Below, piece by piece: positions 55,131-64,000 of a stretch of DNA of 64,000 nt. A model generated the notes under the pieces. That model saw only the letters and a list, made by a program, of their open reading frames with translations, had not been told where the DNA came from and searched no databases. The translations under genes were made by a program, and so were the position numbers. Origin of the DNA: Lentinula raphanica. Lineage: Eukaryota; Basidiomycota; Agaricomycetes; Agaricales; Omphalotaceae. The stretch is from contig JANVFP010000010.1 in assembly GCA_027919835.1 (NCBI GenBank), positions 868,001-932,000 of the forward strand, given 5' to 3'. Positions within the stretch are counted from its first letter, which is position 1. Each line of letters starts with the position of its first letter.

Positions 55131-55839
55131 ATGCTCAAACATTCACTTGCACTTAGCTCAAGAACGTGCAGAGCGACAGTTCCTACTCTTTTCAGCGTAG
55201 GTACTACCCGAGACTACAGGAGACTCAGGTCTGGTACCGGCTCTACCTCTGACGCTCGAGATGCTGCGCTCATCAAGGTCAGCATATCTCACCACGGCCA
55301 GTAACTGTTGCTCATCGCAAATCATGTAGAAACTGGAAAGTCAGTTAGCTGAACTCAAGAAACAGATAAAGCAGGAGGAAGATGATGCCCATAAATATTT
55401 GGAGCGGCATGCATCGGGAGAACAAGCAAAGGCAGACAAGCAGAGTTCGTCTACTAAGCACTTCGGTCATGTCCATACTAATACTCATCGCTATTTTTTA
55501 GACCAATACGTCTGGTTCTGGGAAAAGGCCCTCTCAAATGATGACCGTCAGAAGCTCTCCACACTCGGTATTCACTCCCGTGAGTCGTTGTATGCCACCT
55601 TGTCGAAGTATGCCTCGCTGATTCTCATCTCCCTCCCAGTTGATGATCTTCAAGCTGCATATCATCAAGCAGATGTCGCAATGACAACTCCGCCGTTTCC
55701 GAAACCTGAAAGTCTGGAGCCACGATTGAGGGTTGCTCATAACCTCCATATGCGTATCCCCGAAAAGATTGCGGCAGCACGTCGTCAAAGTAGCCTCAGC
55801 CGTCTAAACTTGAAGAGATTCTGGGGCGGTATGATTTAA
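55131..55839 (+). CDS. Conserved hypothetical, probable mitochondrial protein
   Basis: I recognise no named domain. The start MLKHSLALSSRTCRATVPTL and the following Arg/Ser-rich stretch (SVGTTRDYRRLRSGTGSTSD) look like a mitochondrial presequence. One intron of about 52 nt joins DAALIK to KLESQLAELKKQIKQEEDDA, the beginning of a coiled coil. The body includes HTNTHRYFLDQYVWFWEKAL and LSTLGIHSRESLYATLSKYA. It ends in a basic segment, SSLSRLNLKRFWGGMI, at 55839. About 219 residues. It is divergent from the SFR1-like gene and has the CRE palindrome in its promoter. Confidence 0.75.
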
Positions 55840-57534
55840 TTCCATCTGTTAGTCCATCTCACAGTTATAAACACAAACCATTCAAACTCTATCGACCCCA
55901 GTTAATTATCATATGAAAGGCGCACCACTCACTATTTCACGATACGTTTCCGTTACAATTTGCCATGCTCAATGGATTGCATTCATCCGCATAGTTTGAA
56001 AAAATCAACTCTTGATCAAACTTCCTATATGCAAGACATGGATCTTCGATAACGAAGCCATGCTGTCTATTCATCGATTTGGTTAAAAAATCTCCGTCAA
56101 TAAAGTCTTGCGGATGAGGACTCCATCGTGGAAGTCGTGCAGTGTGCAGTCCAAAATACTATGCCCTTCTGGCATGCATTTTGGGCATGTATTTTGGTGC
56201 CTTATTCGTAACGTTCATTACCTTGCTCTACATAGTATTCGTGACATCTACAGAGTTAAGGACATATGCAGCAAATCAATCGTATCGGCTAGAAGACTCG
56301 TAGAAATAGTCATGTCGATCAGGAAAATCCACCGGAAACCCTGGCCCTTACAAAGAAACCCCCCGTCCTCTGATGAAGCTTTGATGATGCCCGTACTATT
56401 CAACGAGATATAGTTCATGTACTTACTCAGAACCCTCAGCGTGGCTGGAGAAACTTCACCGGATTACAAATGTCAGCTTTGAAGTATCCCTGAGTCTTTA
56501 CCGCCACCATTGAGCCTGCGATCCGTTAAATGATATCCTCAAGCAGATGCCCCAGTATCATATTTCGCCTAGCCAAGGCCTGCCTAAAAACATGAAATGA
56601 TTCGAATTGGCTGATCAGATCTGCAGAATATTTTAGCTGGACTTGAACATAAATTGAGCTTCTAGACATTCTGGCAACATCTCATGAACCTCTGTATGGT
56701 TCTGCATGTACATCTGCTGCGTTACGATTGGAAAACAGATCCTAGAGAGATGATAAGACTCCTGATATGGGATCTATCCCTTACAATGTTATGGCAAAAA
56801 CCTCGTCATAGAAGCTATCCGTATCGTTAACAATTCCAGAATAGCAATGGTCCCGCACAAGATTGACCTCTCCCGAAAATAATTGCATGATTCTCTACGA
56901 TTTTCTGCCTAGAAGACAGAAGCAATGTGGGGAGCGTAGATCCCGCCATTATGCACGATAAGGTTGATCCTTACTGTGATTGACAGGTTTTTGAATCTAT
57001 CGGCAGTGGGCACAGAGTAGTTGGCTGGTACCCCAGTAGCCAGGAAACTGTTTGGAATCGTAAGCAGAAAATTTGCAGAAAATTGAGAGCAGTGTGCCGG
57101 CGGCTAATTATTGATTCGTAGGCCCTCAGAAACAAGCGTGATACATCAGCGGGCTGCGTTCGTGAGCAGAGAACATCAGACGAGACGGGAAAGACATGCG
57201 TAGAAAACCGTGTCTCTACGTCTCTAATACGACTTGGGAGTTGTTCGACAGGAACCGCTTGTGATCAATACGCAGCCTGCGTGGACATGCCTCGAGTTTT
57301 GATTGGAATTCTGAAGGAATCACGTTCGGCAGATTACCAGAGGGAGTTTCATGTGTTCCAAGAATCCACAAGAGGGATTCTGATTCCATCTCTCCTGATG
57401 CACTCAATTGTTTTCAGACGTGGAGGGCTATGAAGCAGGATCGCCGTTGATTCTCTGTTGGGCTGGAACAACACAAAAGCTTCTACTGATTGAATCAGCG
57501 CAAAGTTTGACATATCATAGGAACGCACGAACCT
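55840..57534. other. Gene-poor 1.7-kb interval
   Basis: The longest stretch of the window without a gene. Open frames are short (the longest about 100 codons at 56108-56413), lack domain features and do not join through splice sites. I saw no inverted terminal repeats, target duplications or transposase-like motifs. It may be a decayed gene or a lncRNA locus, but nothing supports either. Confidence 0.45.
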
Positions 57535-58161
57535 CTACAATCTTCTCATTTTCTTCGATCTAGTTCCACCAATTTTTATTGGTGTCCTATCTCCCACAAC
57601 TTCAACCAGACCTTTCACGTTACTCCCTTCACTTGTCATAAGTGCCTTCTGCATCGCATCCCTGCCTTGACCAAACCCATTGAAGAAGAGCGCGATTCGG
57701 ATCATACCCTTCGTCCGTGATATGTCTTCTATCCTTTTGAATATCCTCACGGCACATTGATAGCCAGCTTCGTACGATGCACGCTGGCCTCTTTTGAATC
57801 CGCAAGAGCCACCACTAAACCAGGCAATGGGATTGCCATCTGGGTCGGTGAAAGTAGTTATAGTGTTGTTGCGACTGGAAAAGCAGTGGAGTTTGTATTG
57901 AGGAATGCGGACGGCTGTATAGCGCGTTTCGCCTTCGGTAGACCATGTAGAGGATAGTGGAGACGAGTCAGTTCGAGAGTAACCACCTTCGGCAGATGGA
58001 GGTAGGTCAATTTCGGTGAACATCTCTTGGGCTGGAGAAGGTGGCATATGAGGAGAGAGCGGGTTTAGAGTGTGTCTTTGGGTTGGCGTAGCATAGCTAG
58101 CTTGTCCACCGAGTGTTCTCCTAGAGCTCTGCTTCACAGCAGAGCGTACCGAACTGAACAT
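57535..58161 (-). CDS. MRPS18: Mitochondrial ribosomal protein uS11m
   Basis: A single-exon gene of 208 codons. The N-terminus MFSSVRSAVKQSSRRTLGGQ is a basic presequence. The uS11 domain starts at about residue 90 with HCFSSRNNTITTFTDPDGNP and continues AWFSGGSCGFKRGQRASYEA. GYQCAVRIFKRI and ALFFNGFGQGRDAMQKALMT follow, and the domain ends DRTPIKIGGTRSKKMRRL. These are the NNT, GFKG/R and R-V-ITDxTPIPHxG-type positions of bacterial S11. It belongs to the mitochondrial small-subunit platform. It is divergent from QCR9 over 118 bp. Confidence 0.93.
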   Translation of the reverse strand: MFSSVRSAVKQSSRRTLGGQASYATPTQRHTLNPLSPHMPPSPAQEMFTEIDLPPSAEGGYSRTDSSPLSSTWSTEGETRYTAVRIPQYKLHCFSSRNNTITTFTDPDGNPIAWFSGGSCGFKRGQRASYEAGYQCAVRIFKRIEDISRTKGMIRIALFFNGFGQGRDAMQKALMTSEGSNVKGLVEVVGDRTPIKIGGTRSKKMRRL

Positions 58162-58279
58162 TGCTGAGAGCAGTAAAGCAAGAGAGAATGATGGCCGAGA
58201 TTTTTGTGATTACCTAATCTCTGTAGCGCTTTCCGCGCCCATCCGAACAGTCAACAAGCAACTACCACCAACTAAAAAC
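58162..58279. promoter_or_regulatory. Divergent uS11m/QCR9 promoter
   Basis: 118 bp between two genes for mitochondrial proteins, one of the ribosome and one of complex III. A shared bidirectional promoter is plausible; no individual factor site is clear. Confidence 0.55.
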
Positions 58280-58643
58280 ATGTCGGTTAGCATCGAGCCT
58301 TTAACATGCTGTAGAGCTTTACACTGATAGTCGCGCACTCATAGATTGCAACAACTGCCTACAACGCCATCTTCAAACGGAACAGTACGCAACGACAGAA
58401 TCTATCATCCAAAATTTCCTCCTGACAAAATAACAATGTAGGCGTGTACGTTGGTTCCGTCTTTGCAGCAGCCTTTGCTTTTGGCATCGGCTTCGACTCT
58501 GGTGTCACTGCTTTTTGGGATTCATGGAACAAGGGTGTAAGTCAATTCCTCAAACAATTCCAGCTGGTTGAAATAACATCTGTCTTCCTCTGTAGAAACA
58601 ATGGAAGGACATTCGGCACAAGTACGTGCAGGACGAGGAGTAG
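58280..58643 (+). CDS. QCR9: Cytochrome bc1 complex subunit 9 (Qcr9)
   Basis: A small single-helix subunit of respiratory complex III near cytochrome c1. The first coding exon is only six bases (ATGTCG, 58280-58285). The spliced protein reads MSIATTAYNAIFKRNSVYVG, then SVFAAAFAFGIGFDSGVTAF, then WDSWNKGKQWKDIRHKYVQD and EE. This matches the fungal Qcr9 pattern: short N-terminus, FKRN, one membrane helix, then a WNKGxxWKDIRxKY tail. Introns follow codon 2, interrupt the Ser codon after FKRN, and lie after WNKG. The stop is at 58641-58643. About 62 residues, usual for the family; too fragmented to be found by a simple ORF search. Confidence 0.92.
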
Positions 58644-59387
58644 ACAACTAGAGCTGTATCCCACGATTATCATACTTCTTCATCAAAGCGAACGTAGACG
58701 TCCCATGCGTCAGGTCCCGGGAACTTTCGACGATTACTTGACATCAGTATAACACGCAGGAGGGCGATCAAAGAGTTCCAAGAAAACATCGAACTGGAAG
58801 ATGTCTGAATCCTTCACGCACGACGAGAAACGCATGCATGTGTCCCTGGTGGAACAGGAAACCGTGCCAATCACAATACCCATCTTCTGCCGCTATTCTC
58901 AATCACGAGAGTGTCGAAGGAGTCCAATCATTATGCAGACTCGACTGCCCGGCCGTGCGGGTTTAGTTTATGGCGCAAGGTCCAAAGGACGTTTTCGTTG
59001 ATCGTTTCGGCGGATATCCATCACGAGTCGTGTGCTGGGATCAATTCTGTTCATGATCGGGCTCCGGACTGTTGAATAGCATGCACTTCGTACGTTGTTC
59101 GAAGTCATTGAGAAATGGGGATAGAAATGATTGGGCCCCCTTCACTCTGTCATTTCTGTCGGACATACCATAAGAGCGTTCTGGTATGTTGCGGTGTCAT
59201 GCGGGATTTTGAACTCGAGTTCAATCTGATTCTCGAGGACTAAATCTCATACCTGTGTGAACTCATAGAAAGTAGTTCTGACCTTGACGTTACAAAATTA
59301 AAAGCTCGGATGCTAACCGCCAGCGCCTAAAAGCTCTTTTCTGTTGGGTTTCATCCGGTTTTCATATCCTCACCCTGTCCTCACCCG
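58644..59387. other. Intergenic, no gene seen
   Basis: 3' flank of QCR9 and upstream region of the WKF-domain gene. A frame at 58801-59001 has no recognisable features. Confidence 0.5.
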
Positions 59388-60465
59388 ATGTCAAAAGAAG
59401 AGCCAAGCGTGTCCACGCCCGCGGAGGAACATATCGAGAAACGGAAGAAGACGAAGAAGAGGGGAAGCCAAGCAGACAAGTCAGAGTTACGCCATGTTAA
59501 CACTGGCGACAGTGAAGAGGTAAACACCAATAGGGATAGCAAAATCGACGGTGTGAAGAAAAAAAGCTCAACAAAATTGAAGGCTAATGGGTCAGAAGAA
59601 GCATCGTCACATTTAGAGGCTAAGGAGAAACGATCTAGGTCGACTGCTCGAGAGCCATCTGGATCAGATACGGGGGAACGGGAGGGGGAACAGAGTTTAG
59701 AGAAGGAGGGGAAGAAGGAGAAAAGGAAACGGAAAGAGTCGGAAGACGTTTTACAGGGTGCTTCCACAGAACGAAAGAAGAAACGAAAGAGGGAGGACAC
59801 GGAAAAGGTGGAAGGGGCAGATGATGCTCCTGAGGCTCAGACTCAGAGATCCAAGAAATCAAAGAATAAAACTGGGTTGCCTGACCCTGCAGAAGAAGCC
59901 TCGCTATCCGCACAAGCTCAAAAAGGTGTGCAGCCAGATTCAGTCATTCAAGTGAGTATTCATTGACGATTTTTCAACATAGCTCTATCATATGCTTTTG
60001 TACAATTCCGCAAACCGTCAAAGTGGAAATTTCAGAAAGCACGTCAGAATTGGATCATCAGGAATTGGGCTACAGAGAATGTAGGTTCAAACCCTCGAAC
60101 CGGACTTTGGAACCAAGCACTTTCTCAAGCTCACAGCTCTCTCATTACCAGATCCCTGATTCACAGATGCCCCTCGTCCTCAGGTATCTTTCTAACGTAC
60201 AGGGGAACATTCGTGAGGTGAGTCCTTCATCTACCATATGTCTGGTCCCTTGGCATGATCTTCATTCTGATAGAACTTGACCAAAACTTGCGTATCTATC
60301 ATTTCAACGGAGACTCCGGCTGGCCTGTCAGTTGTGACCGAAAGCAATGACAATCAAAACGAGAATGAAATGACTCAGCGAACGAATATAACCGCCAACC
60401 TAATGAAACTTGAACGAGCAAAAGCCTTGCTAGCGGCGTTGGAGAACAAAGCGGGTTTCGATTGA
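59388..60465 (+). CDS. WKF-domain nucleolar-type protein
   Basis: The first exon encodes a long Lys/Glu/Ser-rich region (MSKEEPSVSTPAEEHIEKRK onward) with many KKxKR basic stretches. A 57-nt intron at 59926-59982 brings in the WKF domain: LSYAFVQFRKPSKWKFQKAR, then QNWIIRNWATEN. A second intron leads to IPDSQMPLVLRYLSNVQGNI and RE, and a third to NLTKTCVSIIST. The C-terminal exon ends LERAKALLAALENKAGFD. The W-K-F, RQNWxIRN and LxYLxxVxGxxRE elements define the WKF domain of human C7orf50, a nucleolar protein tied to ribosome synthesis. The intron choice matters: a later acceptor would cut out the WKF motif. Confidence 0.85.
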
Positions 60466-60588
60466 TATGGTTACCTCGGGTTGTGGTGAATGCGATATAT
60501 GAGTATTAGTGCGCAGTTTAAGTCCGTATATCGTAAAATGAAGAAAACAGAGCGAATGTAGCAGAGGGTATATCAACATTGGTGGATA

Positions 60589-61479
60589 TCATGTCTTTTG
60601 TATCGCATTCACCAACCTAGATTGCATGCTATTAGTCCAACCCTAGATCACTGATTGTCAGGCGTACCAGTCTAATCCTTCTTCAAGACCTTCCCCTTTC
60701 GTTGCGCAACTTCCTCGCACACTCCAAGGTCGCGACTTCTCTCCTCCGGCTAATCCGAGCTCTTCGCTGATTACTTCAGGTTTTAAGGCGCTTTCTACGT
60801 CCTGTTTGTTACAGAAGACAAGCAAGGGTACTCCTTTAAGTTCTTCCTCCGAGAGCATTGTTAACAGTTCCGATCGTGATGTTGTTAAACGTGCTTGGTC
60901 GGATGAATCAATCACGTATATAATGGCGGATGTGTTGGGAAAGTAGCACCGCCAGTATGGTCTGTGGGAGGATGATCAATGCTAGTTCCGTGCATGAATG
61001 ACTCGAAGTAGACGCGCCGAATACTGGATTGACCTCCTAGGTCCCAGACTTGGAACTTGATATTCTTGTACTGCTCGATTATCAGAACGAAGAAGTTTGC
61101 ACAAAATTGGTTCTGTGCCCTGACCTGGACTGTTTCCACGTTGAAACCAATCGCTATGCAGAAGATACTTTCAGGATACGTCAATCGTTTGAAGGACGGT
61201 GAGAACGCACTTGGTATTGTTGAGACGACCTCCCCAATCTGTACAGACACGTACTAAGTTCAAACAGTCACCCAGACTATGAATTAGATGCACCTGAAGT
61301 CTATATAATATCGTGGTCTAATGACACCATGAGTATGAAGATGGGACCAGTTCAAAAGCAAAGAGTTTGACCTTTCCAGCAGAATCCAAGCCCAGCATTA
61401 GTATACGAACATCCTGGTCTTTGCTCCATCGAATTAAAGAGCTGAGAGAGGAGAATAATGATGATATTGAGAGACCCAT
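60589..61479 (-). CDS. ARL1: ARF-like small GTPase Arl1
   Basis: A Golgi small GTPase that recruits GRIP-domain tethers. The start [20 protein letters not shown] has the Gly2 for myristoylation. [14 protein letters not shown] is the P-loop. Exons then give [20 protein letters not shown] and [20 protein letters not shown], with switch I Thr and switch [20 protein letters not shown] and [20 protein letters not shown] (G4 NKQD) follow, and then [19 protein letters not shown] with the G5 CAT. The frame would stop two codons after DW. Splicing of an intron at about 60617-60667 adds LVNAIQKT, the family's normal end, and puts the stop at 60589-60591. ARL1 is favoured over other ARLs by the N-terminus and the EGLDWLV tail. 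Confidence 0.88.
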
Positions 61480-61847
61480 TGAGGAGAAAGTTGGTGGAGG
61501 TAAATGATTGAGCCGATTATTCAGAGTTCGGCAGGCTCGGCATGTGCCAGCTGTGCCGGGCGGCCGGACTGCAACTTTCGCCACTGGCAAAAAATAAAGT
61601 AAACAGACTTAAACTGATACCGTTAACAGGAGATCGGACAAGATCCTTGTTCTCAACATAACTACCTCTCAAAGGCTTCTATGCCTCATTGACTTATCAG
61701 TGTCATACTAAATGGATTTAATCAGCTTACGCTGACTCAACAGTCTTCCGCTCATTCAATCCATGCATGCTACTTATAACCAAGAGTCACGGTCCCTTCA
61801 TTTCTGTTATCCCCCGAGCTCCTTATCGTGGTATCTTTTGCTCTACG
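61480..61847. promoter_or_regulatory. Divergent ARL1/Zn2Cys6 intergenic region
   Basis: 368 bp between divergent starts of ARL1 and the second regulator. No specific element was identified. Confidence 0.4.
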
Positions 61848-64000
61848 ATGGACGCCAACTCTCGTAAAAAAGGAGCGAAACGACTCCAGAACAGCTGTGA
61901 CAATTGTCGCAGGAAGAAGAGTGAGTCCGGTCATCTTGTTCATCCTTTTTTTGCTGCCCGAAAAGACCGTTTTATAATTAACTCTCTCCACAGTTCGATG
62001 TGAGTTCTTCATAAGCTGGAAGTTCTTCTACCTTCGTTGAATTAGACATCAGGCGACAGTTCCACCATGCCAAACAAAGTTTGCACCGTATGTTTAAATG
62101 CAGGAATAGAGTGCAAGCACACGAACACTCCAAAAGTACGGTGATCTTCGCGCAGGAAGGACCATCCAGATCGATACTTACGCTAATCCCTTTTTTGAAG
62201 AAACGCGGGCCAAAACCAAAGTTCGTAACTCTATCATATGTTTATCACAACGCACTCGGAAGTCTAAAGTTGATCTACACACAGTCATACAGCCCAATCT
62301 GCCTTGGTCAACGCCATTTTGGCTGAGCCATTGTCCTACACAATCCCCGATGACCATGCAGGAGTGCGCGAATTGCTGGTAGACATCTGTCACTATGTTC
62401 GCTTCCTGGAGAAGGAATTGTCTCGTTTGCGACGTGCGACTGTCTCCGGACCTGCCTCGGCCAGTGGACATCCTTCACCATCTCCAGGACCAGATTCCGA
62501 GAGCGTTCAGTCGAACGCAGATTCATTGATAACGAAGTCAGCTATCGGTGGTGTCTTCTCTGATGAAGATAGTGATGACATAGACACCAATACCATCTCG
62601 GAAGATTTCAAACACCTTTCGCTTTACCATTCTCGTCCGCGTCACTACGGCATGTCAAGTAATTTCGTCTTGGCGCAGACTCTGCTTGAGGTCGATTTCC
62701 AGCATGATCTCGATATCGGCCTTTTGCTCAAACGTTTTGAACGACCATTGTTTTGGACTATCAATCCTGTAAGCTTTCCAATCATCGTCATTCAATTTCA
62801 GATATGGCTAATGAGTTATATTTTTGTTTTCCACATATTCACATATTGTCCTTCTGTAGTGGCAACGGGAGGTACCATTCATGACACCTGATACCCCACT
62901 TGTCTTCCCGGACTCTGAACTGTTGCAAAACCTCATCAGCATATATTTCTCGGAATTTGATCCATACCTCCCGTTGCTTCATCGAGAGACATTCGAACAA
63001 AGTATCAAAGACGGATTACACCTGCGCGAACGGTGTTTTGGTAAAGTCGTACTGGCAGTATGCGCCTTAGCTTCAAGGTATTCAAATGACCCGAGGAACA
63101 TGATTTCTGGTGCTCCATGTCCTGAACATTCGTTGGGCTGGCCCTGGTTCCGACAGGTGGCGGTCGTGCAAACGACGTCGTTTATTGACCCTCCAAGAGT
63201 ATACAATCTGCAATTATTCGTGGTAAGCACTTATAAATTAGTTGCGCGTTCTCGCTTGGTGACTTTGAAAATCGTAGCTCAGTGTCGTCTTCCTCCAAGG
63301 AACTACTACGTCTGAATCAAGCTGGATAATCATTGGCACTGCAATACGTCTTGCCGAAGCAATTGGTGTCCATCGCAAAAGCCCCGGGCCTGGTAGACCG
63401 CGGACCATTGAGCGTGAGTTATGGAATCGCGCTTTCTGGGCGCTGGTGAACATCGATGTCACCGTAAGCATGTTCCTTGGCCGCCCTCGAGCGACCACTT
63501 TCGACGAGTAAGCTGCCTTTTCATCCAAATTCTCATATCTCTCGTCGCTCAAGAAGTTCCTAGTTTTGACCTTGAACTTCCAGCCGAGTGTGATCAAGAG
63601 TATTGGGGAAATCATGAAGATCCCGACAAGAACTTTGTGCAACCTGCCGGGAAACCGTCTGTAATGTCATTCTGGATACATTACACCAAACTACAACAAA
63701 TTGCTGCAGCGGTTCATCGTCTGATTGTAAGTCGTTTCTACGACAAATAATATTCAATGTCGATCTGACGTATTTCGCGCTCCCCCTGAACGTTACAGTA
63801 TCCTATCAAGAAGTTGGACGTCTGGCGGCGGATGGGGATTACTGGCAGAACATGGCATCAGAGGGCTGTGATGGAAATCGATTCGTTGCTCAACCAATGG
63901 ATCGATAATGTCCCCGAACATGGTAAGCAGTTATTGCTAAAGGCGAACAAATAACCGTTCAATTACAATGTTGACCGGTATCTACATAACTGCATAGTTA
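61848..64000 (+). CDS. Zn2Cys6 transcription factor, truncated by window end
   Basis: The start MDANSRKKGAKRLQNSCDNC begins a zinc cluster that is spliced over three exons: CDNCRRKKIRCDSSTMPNKV, then CTVCLNAGIECKH. The spacing is C-x2-C-x6-C-x9-C-x2-C-x6-C. NTPKKRGPKPK is a basic linker. The fungal_trans region then runs from LPLLHRETFEQSIKDGL and VVLAVCALASRYSNDPR through WIIIGTAIRLAEAIGVHRKS and ELWNRAFWALVNIDVTVSMF. LGRPRATTFDEFDLELP follows, and later exons give FWIHYTKLQQIAAAVHRLI and LDVWRRMGITGRTWHQ. The gene continues past 64000, so the stop is not seen. The class resembles XlnR-type regulators; targets are unknown. Confidence 0.87.
61994..61999 (+). other. 6-nt microexon in the zinc-cluster gene
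   Basis: TTCGAT lies between introns 61921-61993 and 62000-62052, both GT-AG with GTGAGT donors. It completes A|TT CGA T|GC, that is Ile-Arg-Cys, so the third zinc-ligand cysteine codon is split across the second junction. Omitting it would remove that ligand. Confidence 0.8.

Noticed and set aside
56108..56413. 101-codon frame in the gene-poor interval
   Set aside because: Mixed composition, no homology I recognise and no linked exons. Its length is compatible with chance.
58744..58808. Frame ending IKEFQENIELEDV before a TGA, downstream of QCR9
   Set aside because: It looks protein-like but has no ATG or plausible splice connection upstream, and QCR9 already ends properly.
1..64000. CRISPR arrays, prokaryotic operons, transposons or viral insertions
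   Set aside because: No regularly spaced repeats, no ribosome-binding sites, and no transposase, reverse transcriptase or capsid-like motifs were seen on either strand.

Overview
This window is nuclear DNA of a filamentous basidiomycete, most likely a mushroom-forming or wood-decay Agaricomycete. The evidence is protein-coding genes broken by many 50-60 nt introns, tight gene spacing with frequent divergent and convergent pairs, a secreted laccase with Agaricomycete-type copper motifs, two fungal Zn2Cys6 regulators, and a lineage-restricted multi-pass membrane protein. I see no prokaryotic operons, CRISPR arrays, transposon ORFs or terminal repeats. Exon joins below were worked out by eye from GT/GC-AG signals, reading frame and family motifs. 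Gene spans are firm at most ends, but some internal junctions are not.

Layout. 0.8-5.3 kb: ARP4 (-) and ERB1 (+), divergent over 100 bp. 6.2-8.1 kb: a seven-helix-type membrane protein (+). 8.2-13 kb: small nuclear housekeeping genes, namely a DUF2423 protein (-), SmF (-) divergent from NC2-beta (+), a Mak32-like PfkB kinase (-) and a phosphopantetheinyl transferase (+). 13.1-24 kb: RPC34 (-), an F-box protein (-), mitochondrial Asp-tRNA synthetase (+), an IVY1-like BAR protein (-), bL19m (-) and PABPN1 (-). 24.5-31 kb: a Zn2Cys6 regulator, an acyl-CoA dehydrogenase and a mitochondrial hypothetical (all +). 32.3-39.9 kb: a sucrase/ferredoxin-like (Aim32/Apd1) protein, a glycine-rich membrane protein and the AGC kinase SCH9 (all +). 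40.5-46.5 kb: RNPS1-like SR protein (-), DPH1 (-), an intron-containing tRNA-Glu(CTC) (+) and a laccase (-). 47.2-51.9 kb: NPC1/NCR1 sterol transporter (+). 52-55 kb: a long SFR1/MEI5-like recombination protein (-). 55-61.5 kb: a mitochondrial hypothetical (+), uS11m (-) divergent from QCR9 (+), a WKF-domain nucleolar protein (+) and ARL1 (-). 61.8 kb to the end: a second Zn2Cys6 regulator, truncated by the window edge.

Functional threads. Many genes serve gene expression: ERB1, SmF, NC2-beta, RPC34, PABPN1, RNPS1, DPH1, the WKF protein and tRNA-Glu. A second group is nuclear-encoded mitochondrial: AspRS, bL19m, uS11m, QCR9 and two presequence-like hypotheticals. A third group covers nutrient signalling and vacuolar/Golgi membranes: SCH9, IVY1, NPC1 and ARL1. 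No coherent new gene cluster emerged. The observations most worth checking concern gene structure: an out-of-frame transmembrane segment in NPC1, a 1.1-kb intron in SCH9 that could host a promoter for a C2-less kinase, three GC-AG introns, a 6-nt microexon splitting a zinc-cluster cysteine codon, a 16-bp perfect CRE palindrome in a divergent promoter, and a long repeat-bearing N-terminal extension on the SFR1-like protein.
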